From positions 1 to 29,100 of the forward strand of contig JBCCHF010000059.1 of assembly GCA_039028895.1 (NCBI GenBank): a stretch of DNA of 29,100 nt. The letters are read 5' to 3'. A program made the translations under genes and the position numbers. The notes beneath the pieces are model-generated. The model was not told the DNA's origin and made no database searches. It saw nothing but the letters and a program-made list of their open reading frames with translations. Numbering within the stretch: the stretch's first letter is position 1; each line of letters begins with the position of its first letter. Positions 1 to 8,964 of the stretch are shown in pieces. The DNA comes from JAHDCJ01 sp039028895 (GTDB lineage Bacteria; Bacteroidota; Bacteroidia; Chitinophagales; Saprospiraceae).

Positions 1-1850
1 TAGTCGTCACTCCATTTGCATCGGTTATTGTAACAGAATTAGCACCCGCACATAAGTCATCTGGATCTTCATTAGTGTTACCGTTGGACCACTGGAACGT
101 GTATCCGGGAACGCCACCCGAGACGGTAATATCAACTGATCCATCGCAATTGGTATCGTTGTCGGGTGTGGAGCCATCTTCAGTGATCAGAATTGCTCCA
201 GGTTCGGTGATCATGACGCTAGCGGTTTCGGAGCACCCATTTTGATCAGTTACGGTCACAATATGGTTGCCAGCATTGAGCATATTGGCGGTTTGTGTCA
301 TTTCGCCATTGTCCCAGTTGTAGGTATAGGGCATTGTTCCTCCAGAAGTGATTGCAGTGGCTGAACCGTCAGAAAGGCCATTTCCGGAAACATTATTATT
401 TACGGAAGCTATAGCAGAAAGCGCAGAGGGTTCTGTTATGGATACCATTCCGGTAACGGCAGTACCTGAGTTATCCTGAATGGTAACATTGAAGGTGCCA
501 GCACAGAGTCCTGTAGCAGTAGTATTGGTTTGAGCGGAAGGATCATCCCATAGGAAGGTATATGGCAATGATCCGCCAGAAACTGAAACCGTTGCTGCAC
601 CATCGCAAACACCCTGACAAGAGGCATTATTGTCAGCAGTGGCATTATTGAATGAAAGGGTAGAGTTGGAACCAATGGAAATGGTTAGCGTAGAAGTTAT
701 ACCATTTGCATCAGTTACTGTCACTGAATTTGTGCCAGCACATAGGTCATTGGGGTCTTCGTTGGTATTGCCGTTGGACCATTGGAAAGTGTAGCCTGGT
801 ACGCCACCAGAGACGAGTATGTCAGCCGTACCATCACAGTTAGCATCGTTAGCTGGCGAAGAAGCATTTTCGGAAACGACCAAGAGCGATGGTTCAGTGA
901 TGGAGACTGATGCCGTATTAGCACAACCATTTTGATCAGTTACAGTGACTAAATGATTGCCAGCATTAAGCATATTGGCAGTTTGTGTCATTTCGCTATT
1001 ATCCCAGTTGTAGGTGTAAGGGGGAGTGCCTCCTGATCCGTTTGCAGTGGCTGATCCGTCAGAAAGGCCATTGCCAGAGACATTATTGTTAAGCGATGTA
1101 CTTGCAAGAAGTGGCGGTGGTTCTGAAATGGTTACCATGCCAATTACCGAAGCTCCTGAATTATCTTGAACAGTTACGGAATAATTTCCCGCACACAATG
1201 CATTCGCAGTAGGCGTGTTTTGCCCTCCCGGATCATTCCACGAATATGTGAAAGGGGCTGCTCCTCCGGAAACTGATACTGTAGCCGAACCATTACAAGT
1301 GCCATTGCAGATAGCATCTGCGTTAACGTTGACTCCGGAGAGTATTAGACTAGAGTTAGAACCAATCGAGATGGACAAAGTAGATGTAATTCCGTTAGCG
1401 TCAGTTACTGTCACCGTATTGGTGCCTGCACATAGATCGTTGGGGTCTTCAATGGTGTTTCCATTGGACCATAGGAAAGTATATCCTGGCACTCCTCCTG
1501 ACACATTAATATTGACTGTACCATCACAATTGGCATCATTGTCAGGAGTACTTGAATTTTCTGAAACGATTAAAGGTGGTGGCTCAGAAACGGAGACAGC
1601 AGCTGTAGCAGAGCATCCATTTTGATCGGAGACGGTCACAATATGATTGCCAGCATCGAGCATGTTGGCAGTAGCTGTCATTTCTCCATTGTCCCAATTG
1701 TAGGAGTATGGAGGAGAGCCGCCAGCGCCAAATGCGGTAGCTGATCCATCGGAAAGTCCATTTCCTGATGCGTCATTATTAAGTGATGCTGAAGCAAAAA
1801 CCTGAGAAGGCTCATTAATACTTGCAAAGCCAAATTGCATGCATCCATTA
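1..1850 (-). repeat. 690-bp tandem super-repeat of three SprB-like modules
   Basis: Equivalent bases recur exactly 690 nt apart: the TTGGACC of the B module ends at 90, 780 and 1470, and CATATTGGC or its variant in the A module starts at 281, 971 and 1661. The unit is 230 residues: an A module (WDNGEMT core), a B module (SNGNT-EDP, DLCAGTN) and a C module (CNG-CNGSATV, VQDNSGA). The copies differ at many third positions, so they are old duplications or have been kept similar by selection on the protein, not a fresh expansion. The leftmost unit is cut by the window edge. Confidence 0.9.
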
Positions 1851-3940
1851 TTATCGGTAACGGTTACTATATGGGAGCCTGCATTAAGGCCATTGGCAGT
1901 AGCTGTCATTTCTCCATTATCCCAATCATAGGTATAAGGTGGCGTGCCTCCTGTAGCTGATGCGGTAGCGGATCCATCTGAAGCACCGTTGCAAGAAGCA
2001 TCTGATCCGAAGGATACTGAAACGTTAAGTTCGTTAGGTTCTGTAATTGAAAAGCTGGCTGTACCAACGCAACCATTCTGATCAGTTACAGTTACGGTAT
2101 GTGGCCCTGGCCATAAAAAACTGGTGTTTTGATCGGTTGATCCCGTGTCCCAAAAGTAAGTGTACGGACCTGAACCTCCAGATGGTGTTGAAGCAGCCAC
2201 TCCATCAGAAGCACCATTGCAGGAAATATTCTGAGTTATGGAAACGCCAGGATTAATAGGTGCAGGCTCATTTATTGAAATTGATAAAACCAAATTTTGC
2301 CCGGCACCATCAGTGATCGTAACAGTATTGCTTCCGGGCGATAATGCCGTAGCAGAAGTGCTGGTTTCACCACTGTCCCAAATAAATGAATAAGGCGGAG
2401 CCCCTCCTCCAGGATTAGCTGTTGCTGATCCGGTCGAGCTACCATTACAAAGCGCATCTATGACATTTGATATGGTACCTGTTAAAAGAGGTGCTGGGCC
2501 ATATTTGATCAAAAATAGATTTGGAGAATTAGAGCTAAATGGAGCAAGCTCAACATTATTATTTGGCGGGTCAGCGAAAAACTCTTCACCAAAAACTCCT
2601 GTAAAAACAATGCCTTCAACAGGGTCATAGGATAATGATGTAGCCCGTTCTCCACCACTCATTTCGCTTCCCATTTTTTGGACATCTTGATAGGCACCGG
2701 TTGATTGGCTGTATTCAGCAATAAACATATCATTACTAGGGCCAACAGAGCTAATATTTTCAGTACCAGCACCAGGGTCGAAATCAATAGTACCCTGGAT
2801 GATTCCTGAAATACCAATTTTGTCAGAAGGACCTATTGAGATACCAAATGTTTGACTGAATGTGGATGCCTTAAGATCATTAATCCAGAGGATATTCCCA
2901 TTATTGTCGTATTTGGCGAGGAAAATGCCTTGAAACGGAGCGGAATTAGTCAAAGTTACATTACCAGCATTTGGGTCAAAGTCAATAGTTCCTGTATAAT
3001 GACCTGCCAGAAAAACGTTGTTTGAATTATCGACGTTTAAAACTGTGCCCTCATCATTCCCTGATCCTCCGAATGCATGTGCCCAGATAAGGTTTCCATT
3101 GGCGTCAAATTTTGAAAAGAACATATCATCATTTCCAACAGAAGTTGCGGCCAGGTTGGCTGGTCCCGGATCAAGGTCCGTCGTTCCTCGAAACCATCCG
3201 GTAACGAAAACATTGCCCGAAGCATCAACATCTACATCTTCCCCATAATCAAAATTAGTTCCTCCAAACGCCAATGCCCAGGTATAGTTACCATTGGCAT
3301 CAAGCTTCATGACAAATGCATCAGCCTGGCCCGCAGAAGTTTGCATATTCACACCAGCTGTCGGATCCAGATCTACTGTTCCCTGGAACATACCGGTCAG
3401 GTAGATATTGTTTGCATTGTCCACTGAAACAGAAAACGTTTCATCGAAACCTGCTCCTCCAAATGCCCTAGCCCAGATTAAAGCCCCAGCTGACGAGTAT
3501 TTTGCAATAAAAACATCATTAACACCATTGCTGGTGAATGAAGTTACTCCTGGTCCAGGATCAAAATCTGGTGACCCCTGAAATTGACCGGTAACGATAA
3601 TGTTCCCAGAACCATCAACAGCCAGCCCAGTGCCTGCACCCGCATCGGCATTGGCATTAACCGCCCAAAGGAAATTGCCATCAGCATCATATTTGGAAAG
3701 GTAGATGTCCGAGTCGACAGGAGCTGATAGTGTAGAAATGCCTGGTCCAAGGTCAAAGTCAGTCGTGTTGGTGTAAAAACCAGTATTATAAATGTTTCCA
3801 CTGCCGTCAACCAATACTTCCCAACCCCAGTCAGTATCTTGAGAGCCTATAGAATAACCCCATTGGTAAGGGGGTATCTGACCAAAGGCTGCATAAGCAA
3901 CAAATGTTAGAATAATAAGAATAAGAGTTGTGCGGACCAT
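1..3940 (-). CDS. Giant secreted SBBP/SprB-repeat protein, C-terminus beyond the window
   Basis: The reading frame is open from an ATG at 3940 to the left edge (1313 residues, no stop), so the C-terminus is missing. A purine-rich AGGA lies about 8 nt upstream of the start. Residues 1-20 form a signal peptide ending AAFG, with Gln at +1. Residues about 25-475 hold roughly six propeller-like SBBP repeats, each with a DFDPGPG-type turn and a WA-AFGG strand. From about residue 485 to the edge there are eleven SprB-type modules with cores like GGTPPYTYNWDNG and ends like VTVTDQNGC. The last six and the two before them form a regular three-module array. Proteins of this build are T9SS-exported surface or gliding adhesins in Bacteroidota, and a sorting domain is expected at the unseen C-terminus. 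The exact function is unknown. It is not SprB itself as far as I can tell. Confidence 0.9.
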   Translation of the reverse strand, partial: MVRTTLILIILTFVAYAAFGQIPPYQWGYSIGSQDTDWGWEVLVDGSGNIYNTGFYTNTTDFDLGPGISTLSAPVDSDIYLSKYDADGNFLWAVNANADAGAGTGLAVDGSGNIIVTGQFQGSPDFDPGPGVTSFTSNGVNDVFIAKYSSAGALIWARAFGGAGFDETFSVSVDNANNIYLTGMFQGTVDLDPTAGVNMQTSAGQADAFVMKLDANGNYTWALAFGGTNFDYGEDVDVDASGNVFVTGWFRGTTDLDPGPANLAATSVGNDDMFFSKFDANGNLIWAHAFGGSGNDEGTVLNVDNSNNVFLAGHYTGTIDFDPNAGNVTLTNSAPFQGIFLAKYDNNGNILWINDLKASTFSQTFGISIGPSDKIGISGIIQGTIDFDPGAGTENISSVGPSNDMFIAEYSQSTGAYQDVQKMGSEMSGGERATSLSYDPVEGIVFTGVFGEEFFADPPNNNVELAPFSSNSPNLFLIKYGPAPLLTGTISNVIDALCNGSSTGSATANPGGGAPPYSFIWDSGETSTSATALSPGSNTVTITDGAGQNLVLSISINEPAPINPGVSITQNISCNGASDGVAASTPSGGSGPYTYFWDTGSTDQNTSFLWPGPHTVTVTDQNGCVGTASFSITEPNELNVSVSFGSDASCNGASDGSATASATGGTPPYTYDWDNGEMTATANGLNAGSHIVTVTDNNGCMQFGFASINEPSQVFASASLNNDASGNGLSDGSATAFGAGGSPPYSYNWDNGEMTATANMLDAGNHIVTVSDQNGCSATAAVSVSEPPPLIVSENSSTPDNDANCDGTVNINVSGGVPGYTFLWSNGNTIEDPNDLCAGTNTVTVTDANGITSTLSISIGSNSSLILSGVNVNADAICNGTCNGSATVSVSGGAAPFTYSWNDPGGQNTPTANALCAGNYSVTVQDNSGASVIGMVTISEPPPLLASTSLNNNVSGNGLSDGSATANGSGGTPPYTYNWDNSEMTQTANMLNAGNHLVTVTDQNGCANTASVSITEPSLLVVSENASSPANDANCDGTADILVSGGVPGYTFQWSNGNTNEDPNDLCAGTNSVTVTDANGITSTLTISIGSNSTLSFNNATADNNASCQGVCDGAATVSVSGGSLPYTFLWDDPSAQTNTTATGLCAGTFNVTIQDNSGTAVTGMVSITEPSALSAIASVNNNVSGNGLSDGSATAITSGGTMPYTYNWDNGEMTQTANMLNAGNHIVTVTDQNGCSETASVMITEPGAILITEDGSTPDNDTNCDGSVDITVSGGVPGYTFQWSNGNTNEDPDDLCAGANSVTITDANGVTT

Positions 3941-4067
3941 ATTTTTTCCTCAGTATAAAATACATCGAAAGAAACGCCTAAATGTGAGCAGGGAGGGTTG
4001 ATTTTTTAATTTAATTTACAGAATAGATGTTAAGTATCCGTTAAAATTACGCTTGTTGGACAAAAAT

Positions 4068-4081
4068 TACCCTAATGGGTA
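4068..4081. repeat. Inverted repeat in the divergent promoter region
   Basis: Perfect 5-bp arms TACCC and GGGTA enclose a TAAT loop. The repeat sits between the divergent starts at 3940 and 4142, immediately upstream of the putative -33 element of the M16 peptidase gene. This is a plausible regulator site, but short arms like these also occur by chance. Confidence 0.35.
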
Positions 4082-4085
4082 GGTT

Positions 4086-4112
4086 TTTGATAAAAAGCAA
4101 TCCTTAAATTTG
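4086..4112 (+). promoter_or_regulatory. Candidate Bacteroidota promoter of the M16 peptidase gene
   Basis: The -7 element TAAATTTG (4105-4112) matches TAnnTTTG exactly. TTTG at 4086-4089 could be the -33 element, but the 15-nt spacing is shorter than usual. The start codon is 29 nt further on, giving a short leader. Confidence 0.5.
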
Positions 4113-4141
4113 GCCATAAAAAATCATATAAATTTACCCTT

Positions 4142-6892
4142 ATGAAGCAATTCAGAGTACTTTTTCTTTTTTCGCTTATGCTGATCTCATTCGGTATGGA
4201 AGGTCAGAAAGCGGGCTTATTTACAGCAGATGATATTGACATTCCGTACACGGAATATACTTTGAAAAATGGTTTGAGGCTTGTTGTTCACCAGGATGAT
4301 AAGGCTCCAATTGTAGCAGTGAATATCTGGTATCATGTCGGTTCAAAAGATGAAAGGCCAGGTCGTACCGGTTTTGCCCATTTGTTTGAGCATTTGATGT
4401 TTAATGGTTCAGAAAACTTTAATACCGATTATTTCCAGGCACTTGAAAGTATTGGTGGAACAGATTTGAATGGTACAACTAGTACCGACAGAACTAATTA
4501 CTTCCAGAATGTACCTTTAGCGGGCCTAGACCAGGTTTTGTTTCTTGAATCAGACCGAATGGGGCATATGCTTGGAGCTGTTGACCAGGCGCGTCTCGAT
4601 GAACAGCGTGGTGTAGTTATGAATGAAAAGCGCCAGGGTGAAAATCAGCCTTATGGACTTCAGTGGGATTATGTCACTAAAGAAATGTTTCCGAAAGGTC
4701 ATCCATATTCATGGTCAGTAATCGGAGAAATGGAACACATTGAGGCAGCAACTCTTGATGATGTCTATGATTGGTTCAAAACTTATTATGGCCCCTCAAA
4801 TGCAGTTTTAGTTATTGCTGGTGATGTTGACCCAGATGATATCCATGAGCGGGTAAAGCGTTACTTTGGCCATATTCCTCCAGGACCAGCTCTCCCAAGA
4901 CCAGAGTTGGATATCCCTGTCCGTTTAGCGGATACCCGGATGTCTTACCAGGATAGAGTTCCTGAAACAAGAATCAACTATGTTTGGAACTCGGCAGAAT
5001 GGGGCTCAAAAGATGGCACCATGCTGGATCTGGCCACAGACATACTGTCCACAGGAAAGAATGCTAGGTTATACAAAAAATTGGTCTACGAAGATAAGAC
5101 TGCTAGCTCAGCAGGAGCATTCGTATGGAACAAAGAAATTGCAGGTAACCTAATCGTGCAGGTAAATTTGAAACCTGGTGTTTCCGCAACGGATATGGAA
5201 GCCAGTATTGATGAAGTTATGAATGATTTTATCGAGAATGGTCCTACACAGGATGAACTGGACAGAGTAAAATCTCAATACTTTGCCAATTTCATTAAAG
5301 GTATCGAGCGTATTGGCGGATTTGGCGGAAAGTCGGATATCCTTGCTCAAAGTGCTGTTTTTGGAGGTAATCCTGATTTTTACAAAACTACACTCGAAAT
5401 GGTAGAAAATGCTACCGTTGAAGATATTAAGGCTGCATGTCAGAGATGGCTGACACAAGGAAAATTCACTTTGACGTGTAAGCCATTACCGGATTATTCT
5501 CACACGAAACCTCAGGTGGACAGGAGTTTGGGCCTTCCTGAACTAGGTGAACCTGTTAGTGCTAAATTCCCAGATATTGAACGTAAGACTTTGTCAAATG
5601 GACTTGAAATCGTTTTGGCTAAGAGAGAAGGAGTGCCAACCATGGTTCTTGACATGATCTTTGATGCAGGAACAGCCGCAGATCAATTTGGGAAACCAGG
5701 TACTGCAACATTAGCCATGAACATGATGGATGAAGGTACAAAGGAGTTGTCCTCACTTGAGATTAGTGAAAAAATGCAGATCCTCGGAGCTTCTATCAGT
5801 TCTTATGCCTCTCTTGATGCTTCTCACGTTGCAATGACCACACTTAAGCCTAGCTTTGATCAAAGTCTTGACTTATATGCTGATGTAATCTTGAATCCAG
5901 CTTTCCCGCAAAGTGAGTTTGACCGATTGAAAGATGAGCAACTGGCTGCAATTGCACGCGAGAAAAAGAATCCTATTCAAATGGCTTTAAGAGCATTACC
6001 GCGTTTTATGTATGGTGAAGGCCATGCTTATAGCCTCCCTATGACCGGTTCGGGTTTTGATGCAACTGTAAAGGCGATGACTAAAGAGGATGTTGAGGAT
6101 TATTACGCTGACTGGATCAAGCCTAACAATGCAAAACTTTGTGTTGTCGGGGATATTTCAATGGATGAATTGGTGTCAAAAGTAGAAAAGCATTTCAAGA
6201 ATTGGAAGAAAGGTAAAGTCCCTAATAAGAATATCAGTGATTCAAAAGATGGCAGTAAGAGGACCATCTTCCTGATGGATAAGCCTGAATCTGCACAAAC
6301 AGTTATCCTTGCCGGTCACCTTTCAGAGCCTTATGGAGCAGTTCCTGAAGTTGCTAAAGAGACTATGTTGGATATCCTGGGCGGGCAATTTACTTCAAGG
6401 ATTAATATGAACCTTCGTGAAGACAAACACTGGTCATACGGTGCAGGTACATTTATGCCTGATGCCAAAGGTCAGCGGATGTTAGTTGCCTTTGCTCAAG
6501 TACAGGGTGATAAAACTAAAGAATCTATCGAAGAAATCGTTAAAGAGTTTGAAATGATTTCAGGTGATAAGCCGATCACCCAGGATGAGTTTGATAAAAC
6601 CACTCAAAATACCATTCTACAGTTACCTGGAAGTTGGGAAACCAATGCAGCGGTAATGGGCTCACTTTCTGAGATTGTTCAATACGATTTACCAGATGAC
6701 TATTACAAAAATTATGATCAAGAAGTTAGAAACCTTACAGTAGAACAGGTTAGGGAATTGACCAATAAAATGATCAAACCTAAGGATATCGTTTACTTCC
6801 TAGTGGGTGATCAAAGTAAAGTTATCGATAAATTAAAGGAGTTGGATTTAGAGATTATCATTCTGGATGCAAATGGAAATCCCAAGATCTAG
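4142..6892 (+). CDS. M16 family zinc metallopeptidase, two-domain (pitrilysin/insulinase-like), exported
   Basis: A 916-aa protein with a signal peptide (hydrophobic residues 5-17, probable cleavage after MEG before Gln22). The N-terminal M16 domain carries the inverted zinc motif HLFEH: His80 and His84 bind zinc and Glu83 is the catalytic base. Glu162 in VVMNEKRQ is the likely third ligand. The second half, from about residue 480, repeats the M16 fold (NGLEIVLAKREG, then FDAGTAADQFGKPG) but has no HxxEH, as is normal for the non-catalytic half of fused M16 enzymes. The family degrades peptides in a closed chamber made by the two halves. Here it would act in the periplasm or outside the cell. 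The gene stands alone, with its own promoter candidate and terminator. Substrate unknown. Confidence 0.93.
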   Translation: MKQFRVLFLFSLMLISFGMEGQKAGLFTADDIDIPYTEYTLKNGLRLVVHQDDKAPIVAVNIWYHVGSKDERPGRTGFAHLFEHLMFNGSENFNTDYFQALESIGGTDLNGTTSTDRTNYFQNVPLAGLDQVLFLESDRMGHMLGAVDQARLDEQRGVVMNEKRQGENQPYGLQWDYVTKEMFPKGHPYSWSVIGEMEHIEAATLDDVYDWFKTYYGPSNAVLVIAGDVDPDDIHERVKRYFGHIPPGPALPRPELDIPVRLADTRMSYQDRVPETRINYVWNSAEWGSKDGTMLDLATDILSTGKNARLYKKLVYEDKTASSAGAFVWNKEIAGNLIVQVNLKPGVSATDMEASIDEVMNDFIENGPTQDELDRVKSQYFANFIKGIERIGGFGGKSDILAQSAVFGGNPDFYKTTLEMVENATVEDIKAACQRWLTQGKFTLTCKPLPDYSHTKPQVDRSLGLPELGEPVSAKFPDIERKTLSNGLEIVLAKREGVPTMVLDMIFDAGTAADQFGKPGTATLAMNMMDEGTKELSSLEISEKMQILGASISSYASLDASHVAMTTLKPSFDQSLDLYADVILNPAFPQSEFDRLKDEQLAAIAREKKNPIQMALRALPRFMYGEGHAYSLPMTGSGFDATVKAMTKEDVEDYYADWIKPNNAKLCVVGDISMDELVSKVEKHFKNWKKGKVPNKNISDSKDGSKRTIFLMDKPESAQTVILAGHLSEPYGAVPEVAKETMLDILGGQFTSRINMNLREDKHWSYGAGTFMPDAKGQRMLVAFAQVQGDKTKESIEEIVKEFEMISGDKPITQDEFDKTTQNTILQLPGSWETNAAVMGSLSEIVQYDLPDDYYKNYDQEVRNLTVEQVRELTNKMIKPKDIVYFLVGDQSKVIDKLKELDLEIIILDANGNPKI

Positions 6893-6921
6893 GGAATAAA
6901 TCCAAGTTTAAGAAAAAATTA

Positions 6922-6960
6922 AAAAGCCGTTCCACCTTGTGGAATGGCTTTTATTTTTTT
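6922..6960 (+). terminator. Rho-independent terminator after the M16 gene
   Basis: A hairpin with arms AAAAGCC-G-TTCCAC and GTGGAA-T-GGCTTTT pairs throughout, counting one G-U wobble, around a CTT loop. It is followed by TTATTTTTTT. It begins about 30 nt after the stop codon. Confidence 0.9.
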
Positions 6961-7002
6961 TCTATTTTTAGACTATTGCCAGCAATCTGACAATTATTCC
7001 AA

Positions 7003-8964
7003 ATGACCCCTTTACTAAGAAATAATCTCACAGTTTTAGTCTTGTTTTCATGGTCTTTCATAGCCTCAGGACAAATCTTTTATTCAGATATCGCCATGCA
7101 GTCAGGTATCAATCATACCTATGGCATTGGTATTTTTGGTGGCGGAGTCAGCTTTTTCGATTTTAATAAAGATGGATGGGATGATATTACACTGGCTACA
7201 GGTGATGGTGATCCTCTTGAGTTTTACATCAACAACCAGGGCACTTTTACCAAAATGGTTCCTCCGCCTGTTTATAATATTGACCAGGTAAAACAAACCC
7301 TTTGGGCAGATTATGACAATGATGGCGATTATGACCTCCTGGTTACCAGTATCAATAGCGGAGTAACACTATATCATAATTTCGGTAACCTTACCCTGGT
7401 TGATGTTACTGTTCCTGCTGGCCTTTACCAGGAATTTCTGCAAACCTTTAGCGGTACCTGGGCCGATTTTGATAATGACGGGTATCTTGACATTTACCTG
7501 GGATGCAATAATCTAAGAAATTACCTGTATCGAAATACAGGTAACGGTACCTTCGAAGATATAACACTTGAAGCCGGAGTTACAGATTCTTCAGGTCTTG
7601 CTTTAGCGCATGTTGTTCTTGATTACAACAAAGATGGCCTGCACGATATATTCATTGCTAATGATAAATGGACACCTAACAAATTGTTTATCAATGCGGG
7701 AGAAGAAGGCTTTTATAGTACTGGCAATGCGGCACAGGCGGAAATTATTATGGATGCTATGTCGGCTACAGTTGGCGACTATGATAATAATGGCTGGCTC
7801 GATATTTATGTAACCAATAATATTTCGGGTGGAGGGGATTTAAGTGGTTTATCTGCTCTTTTCCAGAATAATGGAGACGGCACTTATAATGAAGTGGCAA
7901 GTGCTGCTGGCGTAACATTTGGTGGTTTTGGCTGGAGTTCTCAATTCCTTGATGCTGATAATGATCTTGATCTTGACCTTTATGTAAGTGGCAAGATAAC
8001 AGGGTCTTCAGTTCCAAGCAGCGAAATATATGAAAATCAAGGTGACGGTACATTTCTCCTGCCGATTAACGCCGGTTTTGTGGGTGATACTGTCCGGAGT
8101 TTTGGTAATGCTGTAGGAGATTATAATAACGATGGGTATCAGGATATCTTCGTCTCAAATCATCTGTATCCTTCGCAATTGTGGTCAAATAATGCAGGAG
8201 GGGCTAATTGGTTGAAGGTTTTCCTTGAAGGAGTCGAGAGTAATCGCGATGGCATAGGCAGTTGGTTAGAGGCGTATATTCAGGGCACGAAATTGACCCG
8301 GTTTGCACATTGCGGGGAATCCTACCTTGCGCAGAATTCTCAATACCATCACTTTGGGCTTGGCAGTCATTCGGCAATCGATTCTTTGAAAATCATCTGG
8401 CCTTCTGGGATGGTAAGTGTTCTTGAAAATGTAGGCGCTAACCAGTTGATCACTGTAGTGGAAGGGACTTTATGTTCCGAATCGGAAATCATAGTTTCCA
8501 ATTCATTGATAATCTACGATAATGGAGAAGGGACAGGCAGTATTTTTGCAGAATTTGATGGTGGTTCGCCTCCTTACAACTTTAGTTGGAGCAACGGCAG
8601 CACCTCCGCAACCATTGATGAATTGTCGTTTGGGTTTTATGATCTGACCATTACAGACGCCAATGATTGTGAATCGTTTTTCCAATTTGCTGTTGGTCTT
8701 GAGATCTCTACCGGCATTGACCAATTATCTGAAATCGGCTTCACTGTCGGCCCGAACCCTTTTCACGATTTCATTGAATTATCTGGTAACGTTCCTGAGA
8801 AAGGAAAGATTGAAATATTTGACCTTAACGGAAAGTTAATCCTAGCCGAAACCTTAAATCAGGATCGGCTACAATTTAATTTCCCGTTACCGGAAGGGGT
8901 CTACATTTTCAGGCTTTGGGATGATGAAACCCCGATAGCTGCTTGGAAGATGGTGAAGCATTAA
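7003..8964 (+). CDS. Secreted FG-GAP/VCBS repeat protein with ASPIC-UnbV domain and T9SS tail
   Basis: A 653-aa protein. The signal peptide ends IASG with Gln24 at +1. At least seven FG-GAP-type blades follow, each with a calcium-type loop such as DFNKDGWDD, DYDNDGDYD, DFDNDGYLD or DYNNDGYQD, predicting an integrin-like beta-propeller. Residues about 400-485 match the ASPIC/UnbV domain (NWLKVFLEG start, SLKIIWPSG near its end). Residues about 493-563 form one SprB-like module (GGSPPYNFSWSNG). From about residue 580 there is a type A T9SS sorting domain (GPNPFHDFIELSG, ending in the GVYIFRL strand). It should be exported and anchored or released at the surface. The ligand is not predictable. 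The stop codon overlaps that of the convergent neighbour. Confidence 0.92.
   Translation: MTPLLRNNLTVLVLFSWSFIASGQIFYSDIAMQSGINHTYGIGIFGGGVSFFDFNKDGWDDITLATGDGDPLEFYINNQGTFTKMVPPPVYNIDQVKQTLWADYDNDGDYDLLVTSINSGVTLYHNFGNLTLVDVTVPAGLYQEFLQTFSGTWADFDNDGYLDIYLGCNNLRNYLYRNTGNGTFEDITLEAGVTDSSGLALAHVVLDYNKDGLHDIFIANDKWTPNKLFINAGEEGFYSTGNAAQAEIIMDAMSATVGDYDNNGWLDIYVTNNISGGGDLSGLSALFQNNGDGTYNEVASAAGVTFGGFGWSSQFLDADNDLDLDLYVSGKITGSSVPSSEIYENQGDGTFLLPINAGFVGDTVRSFGNAVGDYNNDGYQDIFVSNHLYPSQLWSNNAGGANWLKVFLEGVESNRDGIGSWLEAYIQGTKLTRFAHCGESYLAQNSQYHHFGLGSHSAIDSLKIIWPSGMVSVLENVGANQLITVVEGTLCSESEIIVSNSLIIYDNGEGTGSIFAEFDGGSPPYNFSWSNGSTSATIDELSFGFYDLTITDANDCESFFQFAVGLEISTGIDQLSEIGFTVGPNPFHDFIELSGNVPEKGKIEIFDLNGKLILAETLNQDRLQFNFPLPEGVYIFRLWDDETPIAAWKMVKH

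Noticed and set aside
1..1850. Regularly spaced repeats that might be taken for a CRISPR or satellite array
   Set aside because: The period is 690 nt, the copies are coding and in frame, and third-position drift shows that they are protein repeats.
436..3810. Many open frames of 60-136 codons on both strands across the left 3.9 kb
   Set aside because: They lie in other frames of the repeat-rich adhesin gene, show low-complexity Pro/Leu/His-rich translations and recur with the 690-bp repeat. The continuous frame from 3940 explains the region.
4142..6892. Missing HxxEH in the second half of the M16 peptidase as a sign of gene damage
   Set aside because: Loss of the motif in the C-terminal half is the normal state of fused M16 enzymes, and the frame is intact.
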